Below, in pieces: positions 1-8,757 of a stretch of DNA of 64,000 bases (positions are counted from its first letter, which is position 1; each line of letters opens with the position of its first letter). Source of the DNA: Fusibacter bizertensis. GTDB taxonomy: Bacteria; Bacillota; Clostridia; Peptostreptococcales; Acidaminobacteraceae. Made by a program: the position numbers and the translations under genes. The notes under the pieces were generated by a model that saw nothing but the letters and a program-made list of their open reading frames with translations, ran no database searches and was not told the DNA's origin. Location of the stretch: contig NZ_JARYZI010000004.1 of the NCBI RefSeq assembly GCF_029914245.1, positions 62,001 through 126,000 of the forward strand, written 5' to 3'.

Positions 1-1
1 G

Positions 2-1606
2 GTAGCCGTTATGATTTTCTATGAGATTGGGGAATATTTTCAAGATCTTGCTGTCAATCGTTCTAAACATGCTATTAGTTCATTACTTGACATAAGACCT
101 GATGAAGCTTCTGTACTTAGAGGTAATTTCTGGATGAATGTATCACCAGAAGAAGTTCAAATTGATGAAATCATCATGGTTAAACCCGGTGAACGTGTGC
201 CACTAGATGGTATTATCGTTGAAGGAGGTAGTAACCTAGATACTTCTGCACTTACTGGCGAATCAATCCCTGAGTACTTTGCACTTGGTGATGCTGTACT
301 CAGTGGTAGTGTCGTAGTCAATGGGATCATAAAATTAAAAGTAACTTCAGTATATGCAGAATCCACAGTCGCTAGAATTTTAGCATTAGTAGAAAATGCA
401 ACTTCTAATAAAGCGCCTACTGAAAATTTCATCACAAAGTTTGCAAGATATTACACACCAATAGTTGTTTTCTTTGCAATTGGCCTGGTGGTAATTCCTT
501 CATTTATCTTTGGCTTTGATACTTTTGATACATGGCTTTATCGAGGACTGATCTTCCTAGTCATCTCATGTCCATGTGCACTTGTTGTCTCAGTTCCTTT
601 GGGCTTTTTTAGTGGCATAGGTAATGCATCTAAAAATGGTATTCTCATAAAGGGAAGTAACTATTTAGAAGCACTAAGTCATGTAGATACCATCGTCTTT
701 GATAAAACTGGAACACTAACCGAAGGGGCTTTTGAAGTTTATCAAACGCACCTACCAGATGAACAAGTTGATAATAATACACTTATAAAACTTGCAACTT
801 TAGCTGAATATCACTCAAACCACCCTGTTGCTAAATCAATTATTCAATTTTCAAACCATCAAGTCAATCTCGATGACATTATAGCTCTTGAAGAGGTTAG
901 TGGTAAAGGTGTGATTGTGAAATCGAAAATGGGATTAATTATTGCGGGTAATAAAAGTCTAATGCATGATCAAAGTATTATAATTCCCGAAATTTTATCC
1001 CCCTATACTCATATCTACATTGCACTTGATGGGAAATATATTGGCGCTTTTGATATCAGAGACAAGGTTAAAAAAGATGCACATGAGACAATTAAGCGCT
1101 TAAAAACCTTGGGATACCGTGTGCTCATGTTAACAGGCGATCGAAAAGAAGCTGCCCATGCAGTTGCAACATCACTAGATATTGATACTGTTTATAGTGA
1201 ACTACTACCTGAAGATAAATATGAAAAAGTCATTTCACTTATACATGATGGTGCAAATGTGGCATTTGTGGGTGATGGCATCAATGATGCACCCGTACTT
1301 GCAAGTGCAAATATCGGGATATCTATGGGAGCAATTGGAAGCGATGCCGCTATAGAGGCTTCTGATGTTGTGCTTATGACTGATGAACCTTCAAAAATAC
1401 CTCAAGCAATTCAGATTTCAAAAATAACAAAAAAAATCGTTACACAAAACATTGTTTTTGCACTCGGCACTAAACTTCTGATCATGGCGCTTGGAACTGT
1501 TGGTTTAAGCTCCATGTGGATGGCTATTTTCGCTGATGTTGGCGTTACACTCATTGCAGTTTTAAATTCAACTAGGGTTTTAAGATATAAACCAAAACCT
1601 TTATAA
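2..1606 (+). CDS. Zn/Cd/Pb-type P1B heavy-metal ATPase, 5' end off the window
   Basis: Membrane pump that couples ATP hydrolysis to export of soft divalent metals (Zn2+, Cd2+, Pb2+). The frame is open from base 2, so the N-terminus, with any metal-binding domain and the first membrane helices, lies to the left. Counted from the ATG at base 11, the actuator motif TGES is at residues 82-85, the membrane metal site SCPCAL at 186-191, and the phosphorylated Asp in DKTGTLTEG at 231. An SNHPVAKS segment is the HP motif of P1B pumps, and GDGINDAP is the hinge. The last helix segment ADVGVTLIAVLNSTR carries the Asp typical of ZntA/CadA-type rather than copper pumps. It ends with a hairpin terminator. 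The family is secure; the exact metal is inferred. Confidence 0.93.
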   Translation, partial: VAVMIFYEIGEYFQDLAVNRSKHAISSLLDIRPDEASVLRGNFWMNVSPEEVQIDEIIMVKPGERVPLDGIIVEGGSNLDTSALTGESIPEYFALGDAVLSGSVVVNGIIKLKVTSVYAESTVARILALVENATSNKAPTENFITKFARYYTPIVVFFAIGLVVIPSFIFGFDTFDTWLYRGLIFLVISCPCALVVSVPLGFFSGIGNASKNGILIKGSNYLEALSHVDTIVFDKTGTLTEGAFEVYQTHLPDEQVDNNTLIKLATLAEYHSNHPVAKSIIQFSNHQVNLDDIIALEEVSGKGVIVKSKMGLIIAGNKSLMHDQSIIIPEILSPYTHIYIALDGKYIGAFDIRDKVKKDAHETIKRLKTLGYRVLMLTGDRKEAAHAVATSLDIDTVYSELLPEDKYEKVISLIHDGANVAFVGDGINDAPVLASANIGISMGAIGSDAAIEASDVVLMTDEPSKIPQAIQISKITKKIVTQNIVFALGTKLLIMALGTVGLSSMWMAIFADVGVTLIAVLNSTRVLRYKPKPL

Positions 1607-1672
1607 CGTTTCAAAAAACACCTTATTTTTTACAAGCAATCTCACAAACTAAACTTTCAACATGACCTATTT

Positions 1673-1714
1673 AGCCATTTTACGGACTTCCCATAAAATG
1701 GCTTTTCTTTTTTT
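1673..1714 (+). terminator. Rho-independent terminator after the metal ATPase
   Basis: Perfect 10-bp stem AGCCATTTTA (1673-1682) / TAAAATGGCT (1694-1703) with an 11-nt loop, followed by a T-rich run to 1714. It lies 67 bases after the ATPase stop and separates it from the spermidine genes. With the promoter near 1830 it accounts for most of the 333-base gene-free gap; the rest (about 1715-1825) is A/T-rich with nothing recognisable. Confidence 0.85.
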
Positions 1715-1827
1715 GTTTCGTAATTGCACCTGTTTTGTTTAATATATTAAACTTATTATAGTCGAAAATTGACATGTTAAAAAAAAATAAAAAAACCATT
1801 CAAACCACTAGTAATTATGTGAGTTTG

Positions 1828-1836
1828 TGCTATAAT
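1828..1836 (+). promoter_or_regulatory. Extended -10 promoter for speD
   Basis: TGCTATAAT gives a perfect TATAAT at 1831-1836 with the TG of an extended -10 box. No good TTGACA lies 17 bases upstream, as expected for extended -10 promoters. Transcription would start near 1843, leaving a leader of about 97 bases before the speD start. Confidence 0.55.
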
Positions 1837-1939
1837 TGTACTTGTGCTAAAAACAGTATTAGTATACTTATTAGTTAATATTTTAAGTATTATCATGCAT
1901 TTTACACTGACTAATTATCTTGATTTAAGGAGGCTTACC

Positions 1940-2752
1940 TTGAAAGGTTATAAAAAAATTAAACTTCACGGTTTTAACAACTTAACTAAAACATTGAGCT
2001 TTAATATCTACGATATTTGCTATACGCGTTCAGCTGAGGACAGACAAAAGTATATAGAATATATCGATGAACAATACAACTCTGAACGTCTTACTAATAT
2101 ATTACAAGATGTTACGAAAATGATCGGCGCTCATGTTTTAAATGTTGCAAAACAAGATTATGAACCACAGGGAGCTAGTGTTACTATCCTTATTTCTGAA
2201 GAGGAACTCCCAGATGAAGCACTAGATGCTTCTTGTAACAAAGGTGTTCTCGTAAATGTCCCACAGCATGTTGTTGGACATCTCGATAAAAGTCATTTAA
2301 CTGTCCACACTTATCCAGAGTACCATCCTGATAATGGACTGAGTACTTTTAGAGTAGACATTGATGTTTCGACCTGCGGACAGATTTCTCCACTTAAAGC
2401 ACTTAATTATCTTATCGATAGTTTTGATTCGGACATTATTACTATTGATTATCGCGTTCGAGGATTTACAAGAGATGCAACGGGTCAAAAATTGTTCATC
2501 GATCACAATATCAATTCTATTCAGAACTACATTGCAAAAAGAACACTTAATAAATATCAGCTTATAGATGTCAATGTTTACCAAGAAAATATATTCCACA
2601 CAAAAATGATGCTTAAAGACTTTGAGATGAACAATTACCTTTTCGAAGTAAATAAAGATGATCTTACTCCAAAAGAGCAACGCGAGATCATGACTAAACT
2701 CAAAAAAGAAATGACTGAAATATACTATGGCAGAAATATTGGTAAAGCTTAG
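1940..2752 (+). CDS. speD: S-adenosylmethionine decarboxylase proenzyme (E. coli-type SpeD)
   Basis: Decarboxylates S-adenosylmethionine to supply the aminopropyl donor for spermidine synthesis in the cytosol. The start is TTG at 1940, preceded by AAGGAGG with 7-base spacing. A longer frame back to a GTG at 1844 adds a hydrophobic stretch absent from the family and starts at the predicted transcription start, so I rejected it. The 270-residue product has the family's usual length, with [11 protein letters not shown] near the N-terminus. The self-cleavage site is [14 protein letters not shown], where Ser118 would become the pyruvoyl group. [15 protein letters not shown] and [11 protein letters not shown] are further family blocks. 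The decarboxylase, speE and speB follow on the same strand, so this enzyme supplies SpeE. Confidence 0.96.
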   Translation: MKGYKKIKLHGFNNLTKTLSFNIYDICYTRSAEDRQKYIEYIDEQYNSERLTNILQDVTKMIGAHVLNVAKQDYEPQGASVTILISEEELPDEALDASCNKGVLVNVPQHVVGHLDKSHLTVHTYPEYHPDNGLSTFRVDIDVSTCGQISPLKALNYLIDSFDSDIITIDYRVRGFTRDATGQKLFIDHNINSIQNYIAKRTLNKYQLIDVNVYQENIFHTKMMLKDFEMNNYLFEVNKDDLTPKEQREIMTKLKKEMTEIYYGRNIGKA

Positions 2753-2809
2753 TGCTTTTACTAATTTAAAAGTCGTCTTAATAACCTTTATCTATCCGGA
2801 AGGAGGCGA

Positions 2810-4261
2810 ATGATGTTAGATCATTCTAAAACCCCCGTTTTTACTGCGATGAAAGAATATCGCGCGAAAAACGTCATTCCATTTGATGTTCCTGGTCATA
2901 AGCATGGTCGCGGCCTAAGAGAATACGCTGAGTACTTTGGTGAGGCAATGCTTGAACTTGACGTCAACTCTATGAAGCCACTAGACTTTTTAGGTAATCC
3001 TATCAGTGTCATTAAAGAGGCAGAAGATTTACTTGCTGATGCATTTGGTGCTGATAGAGGTTATTTTATCGTAAGTGGAACTTCATTTGCAGTACAAGTA
3101 ATGATTATGACTGCTGTTAGCGAGGGTGATAAAATTATTTTACCTCGAAACGTGCATAAATCTGCTATTAATTCTTTGATCCTTTGCGGTGCAACTCCAG
3201 TTTACATGAGCCCAGAAATCGATGAAGAAATGGGTGTATCTCATAACGTGACTTTAGAAGCTCTTAAAAAGGCTTACAATGAACATCCAGATGCAAAAGC
3301 TGCTTTTATCATCAACCCCACTTATTACGGTGCGGTATGTGATCTAAAGACAATTGTTGATTTCTGTCATGAAAAAAACATGCTTGTGTTAGTAGACGAA
3401 GCACATGGGACACACTTTCATTTTAACGATAAATTTCCACTTAGCGGTATGCAAGCTGGTGCTGATATGTCTTCTGTCAGTCTTCATAAAACAGGTGGCT
3501 CTTTGACACAAAGCTCAGCTCTTTTAGTCAATACTACCTCAATTGATGGTAGATATGTGCGTAAAGTCATCAATATGATGCAAACCACAAGTCCATCCTA
3601 CCTGCTTATGGGATCTCTTGATGTCGCTAGAAAGATGTTAGCACTGGAAGGCGAACGCATATTAAACCATATTATAGAAGTTTCTGAGTATGCACGTAAA
3701 AAAATCAATGCTATTCCCGGCTGTTATTCTATTGGCATGGAATCCCAAGGAAAACCTGGTATCTTTGGCTTTGACCCTACCAAACTCAGTGTTACAACGC
3801 GTGACATGGGGCTTAATGGGATGGAACTTTACGATATTCTACGCGATGAATACAACATACAGATGGAAACAGGTGACGTTTATAACTCACTTGCAATCTT
3901 AAGTGTTGGTGATGATTATGACAATATCGATGCATTGATCGCTGCGCTTGAAGATATCAGCAAACGTTTTCAAAATAGCCGCCTTGACTATAAAAAAATC
4001 GACTTACACTATCCAAATGTTATCATCTCACCTAGAGATGCATTTTATGCAGAAAAAGAGATGGTTGCTCTTGAAGAGACATTAGGTAGAATCAGTGGCG
4101 AATCTTTGATGAGTTACCCTCCAGGCATACCTGTGGTAAGTTATGGCGAGCGCATCAACGAATCTGTAATTGAGCAAATCAAACTTTTTAAAGCGTCGCA
4201 CGGTGTCATTACTGGCATGGAAGATCCAAGTGCCGACTTTATAAAAGTCATAAAAGAATAA
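2810..4261 (+). CDS. speA: Orn/Lys/Arg decarboxylase family, probable arginine decarboxylase
   Basis: PLP-dependent (fold type I) decarboxylase of the short Gram-positive class, about 483 residues. The N-terminal block PFDVPGHKHG is characteristic. The PLP-stacking segment is SGTSFAVQ near 89-96, the PLP Asp is in VDEAHGTHFHF (about 196), and the Schiff-base lysine is Lys227 in SLHKTGGSLTQ. ATG codons lie at 2810 and 2813. The AGGAGG at 2801-2806 is only 3 bases from the first and 6 from the second, so 2813 may be the true start. Substrate cannot be read from sequence, but the agmatinase gene speB in the same cluster makes arginine the likely substrate. An intercistronic hairpin follows. Confidence 0.9.
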   Translation: MMLDHSKTPVFTAMKEYRAKNVIPFDVPGHKHGRGLREYAEYFGEAMLELDVNSMKPLDFLGNPISVIKEAEDLLADAFGADRGYFIVSGTSFAVQVMIMTAVSEGDKIILPRNVHKSAINSLILCGATPVYMSPEIDEEMGVSHNVTLEALKKAYNEHPDAKAAFIINPTYYGAVCDLKTIVDFCHEKNMLVLVDEAHGTHFHFNDKFPLSGMQAGADMSSVSLHKTGGSLTQSSALLVNTTSIDGRYVRKVINMMQTTSPSYLLMGSLDVARKMLALEGERILNHIIEVSEYARKKINAIPGCYSIGMESQGKPGIFGFDPTKLSVTTRDMGLNGMELYDILRDEYNIQMETGDVYNSLAILSVGDDYDNIDALIAALEDISKRFQNSRLDYKKIDLHYPNVIISPRDAFYAEKEMVALEETLGRISGESLMSYPPGIPVVSYGERINESVIEQIKLFKASHGVITGMEDPSADFIKVIKE

Positions 4262-4266
4262 AACCA

Positions 4267-4297
4267 TCAGCCAATTGTTGTTCAGATGATTGGCTGA
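4267..4297 (+). other. Intercistronic hairpin between speA and speE
   Basis: TCAGCCAAT (4267-4275) pairs perfectly with ATTGGCTGA (4289-4297) around a 13-nt loop. No T-run follows, so it is not a classical terminator; it could stabilise the upstream message or attenuate read-through. A TATAAT at 4311-4316 just downstream could give speE a second promoter, but its only candidate -35 (TTGGCT, 15-base spacer) is poor. Confidence 0.45.
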
Positions 4298-4395
4298 ACC
4301 TATGAAGGGTTATAATTAGAAATAGAAGAAATAGATACACAATCATATATTAAATAACTTGCGGCTTAATTTAGCCATAAATAATGGAGGTCACT

Positions 4396-5241
4396 ATGGA
4401 ACTTTGGTATACCGAGAAACACACTGATACAGTAGATTTTTCAATAAAAGTAAAAAAGCACATTTATTCTGAAGAAAGCCCATTCCAAACGATTGATTTT
4501 TTTGAATCTGAAGAATTTGGTACATTCTTTACTTTAGACGGTTTAATGATGGTTAACGAGAAAGATGAATTTGTTTACCACGATATGATTACACACGTGG
4601 CGATGGCAACTAACCCTTCAATCAAACGCGTACTGGTTATCGGTGGCGGTGATGGTGGTACAGTTAGAGAATTAACACGTTACAAACACCTTGAAAAAAT
4701 TGACATGGTTGAAATTGATGAGATGGTGGTTCGTGCATGCGAAAAATACCTTCCGATTACTGCTTGCAAACTCCACGATCCAAGGGTTTCTCTTTATTTT
4801 GAAGATGGACTTGCTTTTATCCATGGAAAAGTAAATGAATATGATTTGATATTAGTAGATAGCACAGATCCAATTGGACCTGGTGAAGGTTTATTTTCAG
4901 AAGCATTTTACAAAGATTGCTATACTGCTCTTGCTGATAACGGCATCCTTATCAATCAACACGAGAGCCCTTACTATCCAAACTACGCACGTGAGATGAA
5001 AAGATCACATTCTAAAATCGAGAAGATATTCCCAATAAGTAAAGTATATCAATTCCACATGCCAACGTATCCATCAGGTCACTGGTTATTTGGTTTTGCA
5101 TCTAAGACACTTGATCCTATCGCTGATTTTGATCCTAAAGCTTGGGAGGCTTTTGGTCTAGAAACTAAATACTACAATACAGAGTTACACACTGGCTGTT
5201 TTGCACTTCCTACTTTTGTTAAAAAACTTTTAAAGGAGTAA
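4396..5241 (+). CDS. speE: Spermidine synthase
   Basis: Transfers the aminopropyl group of decarboxylated AdoMet to putrescine. The ATG at 4396 has GGAGG five bases upstream and gives MELWYTEKHT, matching the N-terminus of Bacillus-type enzymes. The in-frame ATG at 4384 overlaps the ribosome binding site and is rejected. The 281-residue product has the GGGDGG nucleotide-binding motif, the gate-keeping segment LDGLMMVNEKDEFVYHDM, and the catalytic block VDSTDPIGPGEG. It is followed three bases later by speB. Putrescine from SpeA/SpeB and decarboxylated AdoMet from SpeD are its two substrates, so the cluster is a self-contained spermidine pathway. Confidence 0.96.
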   Translation: MELWYTEKHTDTVDFSIKVKKHIYSEESPFQTIDFFESEEFGTFFTLDGLMMVNEKDEFVYHDMITHVAMATNPSIKRVLVIGGGDGGTVRELTRYKHLEKIDMVEIDEMVVRACEKYLPITACKLHDPRVSLYFEDGLAFIHGKVNEYDLILVDSTDPIGPGEGLFSEAFYKDCYTALADNGILINQHESPYYPNYAREMKRSHSKIEKIFPISKVYQFHMPTYPSGHWLFGFASKTLDPIADFDPKAWEAFGLETKYYNTELHTGCFALPTFVKKLLKE

Positions 5242-5244
5242 TCC

Positions 5245-6093
5245 ATGCATTCAAATATTCATACGTTTATTGGTTGTGACTGTGCTTTTGATGATGCTCA
5301 GATCGTTATCTTTGGCGCACCATTTGACTCGACTACTTCTTTTAGACCTGGAACGCGTTTTGCTGCGGACTACATCCGCATGGACTCTTTCGGTCTTGAG
5401 ACTTACAGCCCATATCTTGACAAAGATCTAAGTGATTATCACCTCACTGATATTGGCAATCTAGATCTGCCTTTTGGTAACGCGGCCAAATCATTGGAGC
5501 TCATTGAAGAAACAGCTACTGAGATACTAAAAGCAGATAAGATCCCTTTTTTAATCGGTGGAGAGCACTTGGTTTCACTTGGTACAATTAGAGCTGCTTA
5601 TAAAAAACATCCAAACCTTAAGCTCATACACTTCGACGCACATACAGATCTTAGAGAAGATTATATGGGCGAACCCTTATCACATGCGGCTGTTATTAGA
5701 CGTGCGTGGGACTTTATGGGTGATGGCAACATCTCACAGTTTTGTATCCGATCAGGTGAAAAAGCTGAGTTTGAATGGGCTAAAGCACATACACATCTTG
5801 AAAAATTTAGCTACGAGACGCTTGCTTCAGTGGTTGAATCTATCGAAGAAGGGACACCTGTGTATGTCACTATTGACCTTGATGTATTTGATCCTTCTAT
5901 CTTCTCTGGTACAGGTACACCGGAACCAGGTGGTATCTTTTTCGGTGATATGATCAAGATCTTAAAGACCCTTAGCCCGCTTAACATTATCGGTGCTGAT
6001 GTGGTAGAACTTTCACCTCATTATGATCAAACAGGTGTTAGTACTGCAACAGCTTGTAAAGTCATTAGAGAATTTATGCTTACAATTTTATAA
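5245..6093 (+). CDS. speB: Agmatinase (ureohydrolase family)
   Basis: Manganese enzyme that hydrolyses agmatine to putrescine and urea. The 282-residue protein shows the ureohydrolase metal motifs in order: GGEHLVS (near 98-104), HFDAHTDLR, and TIDLDVFDPS near the C-terminal third, followed by GTGTPEPGG. The start ATG has AAAGGAG upstream and lies three bases after the speE stop, which implies translational coupling. Arginase or guanidinobutyrase are family alternatives, but the position beside an arginine-type decarboxylase and speE favours agmatinase. A bidirectional terminator follows. Confidence 0.94.
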   Translation: MHSNIHTFIGCDCAFDDAQIVIFGAPFDSTTSFRPGTRFAADYIRMDSFGLETYSPYLDKDLSDYHLTDIGNLDLPFGNAAKSLELIEETATEILKADKIPFLIGGEHLVSLGTIRAAYKKHPNLKLIHFDAHTDLREDYMGEPLSHAAVIRRAWDFMGDGNISQFCIRSGEKAEFEWAKAHTHLEKFSYETLASVVESIEEGTPVYVTIDLDVFDPSIFSGTGTPEPGGIFFGDMIKILKTLSPLNIIGADVVELSPHYDQTGVSTATACKVIREFMLTIL

Positions 6094-6106
6094 TATGAGA
6101 CAAAAT

Positions 6107-6160
6107 AAATCCTGCTTTCTTTTGTATTTTGAGATACATAAGAGAGCAGGATTTTATTTT
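6107..6160. terminator. Bidirectional terminator between speB and the flippase gene
   Basis: AAATCCTGCT (6107-6116) pairs with AGCAGGATTT (6145-6154); the 28-base loop is A/T-rich. A T-rich tract follows on the + strand and a weaker one on the - strand. It sits between convergent genes. A short + strand reading frame across this region has no ribosome binding site and overlaps the opposite gene, so I do not call it. Confidence 0.7.
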
Positions 6161-6218
6161 GAAAATTTTAGTTTATTGTCTTAAATCTATTATAAAGGTG
6201 TTACTCGTTTTATTCGTT

Positions 6219-7757
6219 TTATTCGTGTTCTCCGAGATTATCAAAATCATTTTTAGTAATTACCTTGCCAAAGTAGATGCATACACCATATACAACAACT
6301 GCGATTGCAATCGATACAAGTAAGTTAAGTCTCATTGGTAATCTACCATTTAAAACTGCAAATACACCTTTTGCAGAGAGAATCATCACAATATTAGCTA
6401 AAAGTGTTAATAGTCCTTTTTTAACAAATTCCCTCGAAGGTTTAACTGCCTTATAAACATAGAATAAGTTAAGCCCAGCTGCAACAAGATATGCCAATAA
6501 TGTAGAATATGCTGCACCATCTATATTGATGGTTTCAATCCCTATCAAAATATAAGCTGAGATAACTTTTACGACAGCTCCGATGAAAAGGTGAAGTACT
6601 GGTCTTTTATATTGATTGATGCCTTGCAAAATACTCGTCGTTGCTATAAACACTGAGAAAAACACAATGGATAATCCCATAATTGATAGTACAGAGGCCG
6701 CATCAACTGCTATATCAACTTTTGTCGGATATAAAAAGAGTAGTATTTGCTCTGAGAATCCCCAAATGCCAAGCCCCATAGGTAGACCTAGAACGATAGA
6801 TAAAAGCACGCCTAGGTTAACTTGATGCTTGAGTGACGCACTCTTTTGTGTAAAGCTCTTTGTAATCATAGGTAATAAACTTACTTCGAGTGCTGCGAAA
6901 ACTGCTTGTGCAATGTTTATAATTGGACTTGAATAGAACGATATATATGAGTAGAGCACTGCTGCTTGGTCCACTAGGCCGATATCTCTTAGACGCCACA
7001 CAACAACTGTGCCATCAATTATTTGCAGTAGCGGCATAATAGACGCCCCAATAGCGATAGGGATTAGTATTGTGAAGATTTTCTTTGATACGCCTTTAAA
7101 ATCAGATATCATCTTTTGATGATCTTTATAATATTTTCTATGACGACTGATGGAATAACCCCAGCTTATAATCGCACCAAATAACGCGCCCGATGTACCA
7201 GCAGCTGCTACATAGCCATCTCCTATCGCCATACCCGACACCATCACAACCATGCCTAGCCCTAAAAAGACACGTCCGAGTTGTTCAAGAAGCTGTGAGA
7301 TTCCATACAGTTCTAGACGCTGTGTTCCTTGAAAGAAACCTCTATATGCGGCATTTTGCGCTACAAAGAATGAAGCGATTCCTAGCACATAAAACGAATA
7401 CTTACTTTCTGGATAACCAAGAGCATTGGATATAATTCCCGAGAACCCTATCAGGAGAACCATGGTGATTAAACCAAATAGCTGCATCAGTCTTCGAGAT
7501 ACATTTAAGACATCATCTTGAAGCTTTCGATTATCTGTAGCAATGGCTTCAGCGGTTAATTTTGCAATAACAGCTGGTATAGACGTTGAAGAAATAACAA
7601 TCAGTATATTGTACCAAGGATAAGCCAAAGAATAGTAAGCCACAGCATCTTCTGACATAAAGACCGCAAGTGGTACTCTATAAATTGCTCCTATTAATTT
7701 AATTAGTAATCCTATCAAACCAAGTATACCCAGATTTTTAGCAAATTTATTTTTCAT
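6219..7757 (-). CDS. SpoVB/MurJ2-type polysaccharide or lipid II flippase (MOP superfamily)
   Basis: Integral membrane protein of 512 residues, hydrophobic throughout, with roughly 12-14 predicted helices. The N-terminus AKNLGILGLIGLLIKLIGA is typical of the SpoVB/YtgP/YkvU branch of the MOP superfamily. AAYRGFFQGTQR and SILQGINQYKRP are the paired internal motifs of this family. Members move undecaprenyl-linked cell-wall or polysaccharide precursors across the membrane; some act in spore cortex synthesis, others as MurJ substitutes. The start has GAGG upstream. It is transcribed towards the speB terminator and stands alone. The substrate cannot be assigned. Confidence 0.88.
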   Translation of the reverse strand: MKNKFAKNLGILGLIGLLIKLIGAIYRVPLAVFMSEDAVAYYSLAYPWYNILIVISSTSIPAVIAKLTAEAIATDNRKLQDDVLNVSRRLMQLFGLITMVLLIGFSGIISNALGYPESKYSFYVLGIASFFVAQNAAYRGFFQGTQRLELYGISQLLEQLGRVFLGLGMVVMVSGMAIGDGYVAAAGTSGALFGAIISWGYSISRHRKYYKDHQKMISDFKGVSKKIFTILIPIAIGASIMPLLQIIDGTVVVWRLRDIGLVDQAAVLYSYISFYSSPIINIAQAVFAALEVSLLPMITKSFTQKSASLKHQVNLGVLLSIVLGLPMGLGIWGFSEQILLFLYPTKVDIAVDAASVLSIMGLSIVFFSVFIATTSILQGINQYKRPVLHLFIGAVVKVISAYILIGIETINIDGAAYSTLLAYLVAAGLNLFYVYKAVKPSREFVKKGLLTLLANIVMILSAKGVFAVLNGRLPMRLNLLVSIAIAVVVYGVCIYFGKVITKNDFDNLGEHE

Positions 7758-7830
7758 ATGACCTCATTTTTCCTTTATAATCTACATAGCTTCTGAAAAC
7801 ATTCATTTTATATTTTTATGTTAAACAATT

Positions 7831-7872
7831 AAAGGCTCACAGCATCTCGCTTATAAGCCTTTTATCATTATA
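7831..7872 (-). promoter_or_regulatory. Hairpin and -10 box upstream of the flippase gene
   Basis: On the - strand a TATAAT (7872-7867) precedes the hairpin AAAGGCT/AGCCTTT (7856-7862 with 7831-7837). The hairpin could be the weak terminator of sigI, which ends at 7908, or lie at the very start of the flippase leader. The -35 region is poor. Sequence alone does not separate these readings. Confidence 0.35.
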
Positions 7873-7907
7873 CTGGATATTTCGCTATTTTAAAAGCGGC
7901 ATAACAT

Positions 7908-8561
7908 TTATTTTTGAGGGCGTTTTGTCTCTAAGATCCATTCTTTTAAACTCACTAAATCTTCTTTAAATATGACGATAATAACCAGTATAAAGTGCCT
8001 GTGTAGATAGAGGAAACGCCTTGTAGTCTTTATAAATTTAAGAATTTCTTGTACAGGTAATTTTAATGTAGTATAGAGTAATGTAATCACCGATGTTATA
8101 GTTGATGCTTTGACACCTATATCTATGGCTTTTCTACGTGAATCTTTATGTGTAGGGCTCGCTTCAACTAAATCATCAAAAGTCATCCCAAAGGGTTTAA
8201 GTTTTAATGATAAATCCTCTATCTCCATACGCAATTCTTCGTCACTTGAAGGTCTTGCTATCAAATCCTCATTTAACGCTTCTTGTCCATAGTGTTTTTT
8301 TTGACTTCTATGATAATCAATCAACTTATTTCGAATCACTGTAGTTGCATAGGTTTCAAATTTACTTTGGCCGGCTTCATAAGTATCAATCGCCGAGTTA
8401 AACGCTTCGAGCGCTACGCTATATTCTTCATCGTTTTCAACAGAGAGATAGCGTCCCAATATTTTGGAAGTCGTGTAAACAACAAATGGTATATGTTCAG
8501 CAATAAACTGTTCACGCTTTTCAGTTATAGTTTTCGCTTCAATAATGGTTGTATCTTGCAT
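7908..8561 (-). CDS. sigI: RNA polymerase sigma factor, SigI type
   Basis: Sigma-70-related factor of 217 residues. Sigma region 2 is ENDEEYSVALEAFNSAIDTY followed by KFETYATTVIRNKLIDYHRS (about 42-84). The C-terminal SigI domain includes KLPVQEILKFIKTTRRFLYLH and a final hydrophobic segment, as in Bacillus SigI. In Bacillus and Clostridium SigI factors respond to heat or to extracellular polysaccharide through the membrane anti-sigma factor RsgI. No RsgI-like gene is adjacent here, so this is an orphan copy. The start ATG has GGAGGG upstream, and an extended -10 box lies just ahead. Confidence 0.86.
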   Translation of the reverse strand: MQDTTIIEAKTITEKREQFIAEHIPFVVYTTSKILGRYLSVENDEEYSVALEAFNSAIDTYEAGQSKFETYATTVIRNKLIDYHRSQKKHYGQEALNEDLIARPSSDEELRMEIEDLSLKLKPFGMTFDDLVEASPTHKDSRRKAIDIGVKASTITSVITLLYTTLKLPVQEILKFIKTTRRFLYLHRHFILVIIVIFKEDLVSLKEWILETKRPQK

Positions 8562-8579
8562 AACAATCCCTCCGCTACT

Positions 8580-8588
8580 ATTATACCA
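8580..8588 (-). promoter_or_regulatory. Extended -10 promoter for sigI
   Basis: On the - strand the sequence reads TGGTATAAT, a perfect TATAAT with the extended-10 TG. Transcription would start near 8573, only about 12 bases before the sigI ATG, leaving a very short leader that still contains GGAGGG. No clear -35 element is present. Confidence 0.55.
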
Positions 8589-8627
8589 CTATGAAAGGAA
8601 TCTAAAAAAAGTCATTCTTGTTACAAG

Positions 8628-8648
8628 AAAAAAAACGCTTTCGCGTTT
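8628..8648 (-). terminator. Terminator with GAAA tetraloop after the hydrolase pair
   Basis: On the - strand AAACGC-GAAA-GCGTTT is a six-base stem with a GNRA tetraloop, followed by a T run. It lies about 110 bases after the stop of the hydrolase at 8758. A further 9-bp inverted repeat, CATTGGCGT/ACGCCAGTG (8674-8682 with 8697-8705, one G-T pair), lies between the gene and this terminator and lacks a T-run. Confidence 0.7.
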
Positions 8649-8757
8649 ATAAGAATGTTGCTTCAACCTCATCCATTGGCGTATCTTGAAAAGAACACGC
8701 CAGTGAACACAGATTGTAAGGGGATTATTTTATTAATTACTTTTTAAATACGATTTT

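Noticed and set aside
1844-1939. Longer SpeD start at GTG 1844
   Set aside because: It begins at the predicted transcription start, lacks a ribosome binding site and adds a hydrophobic tail absent from the family; TTG at 1940 has a perfect AAGGAGG.
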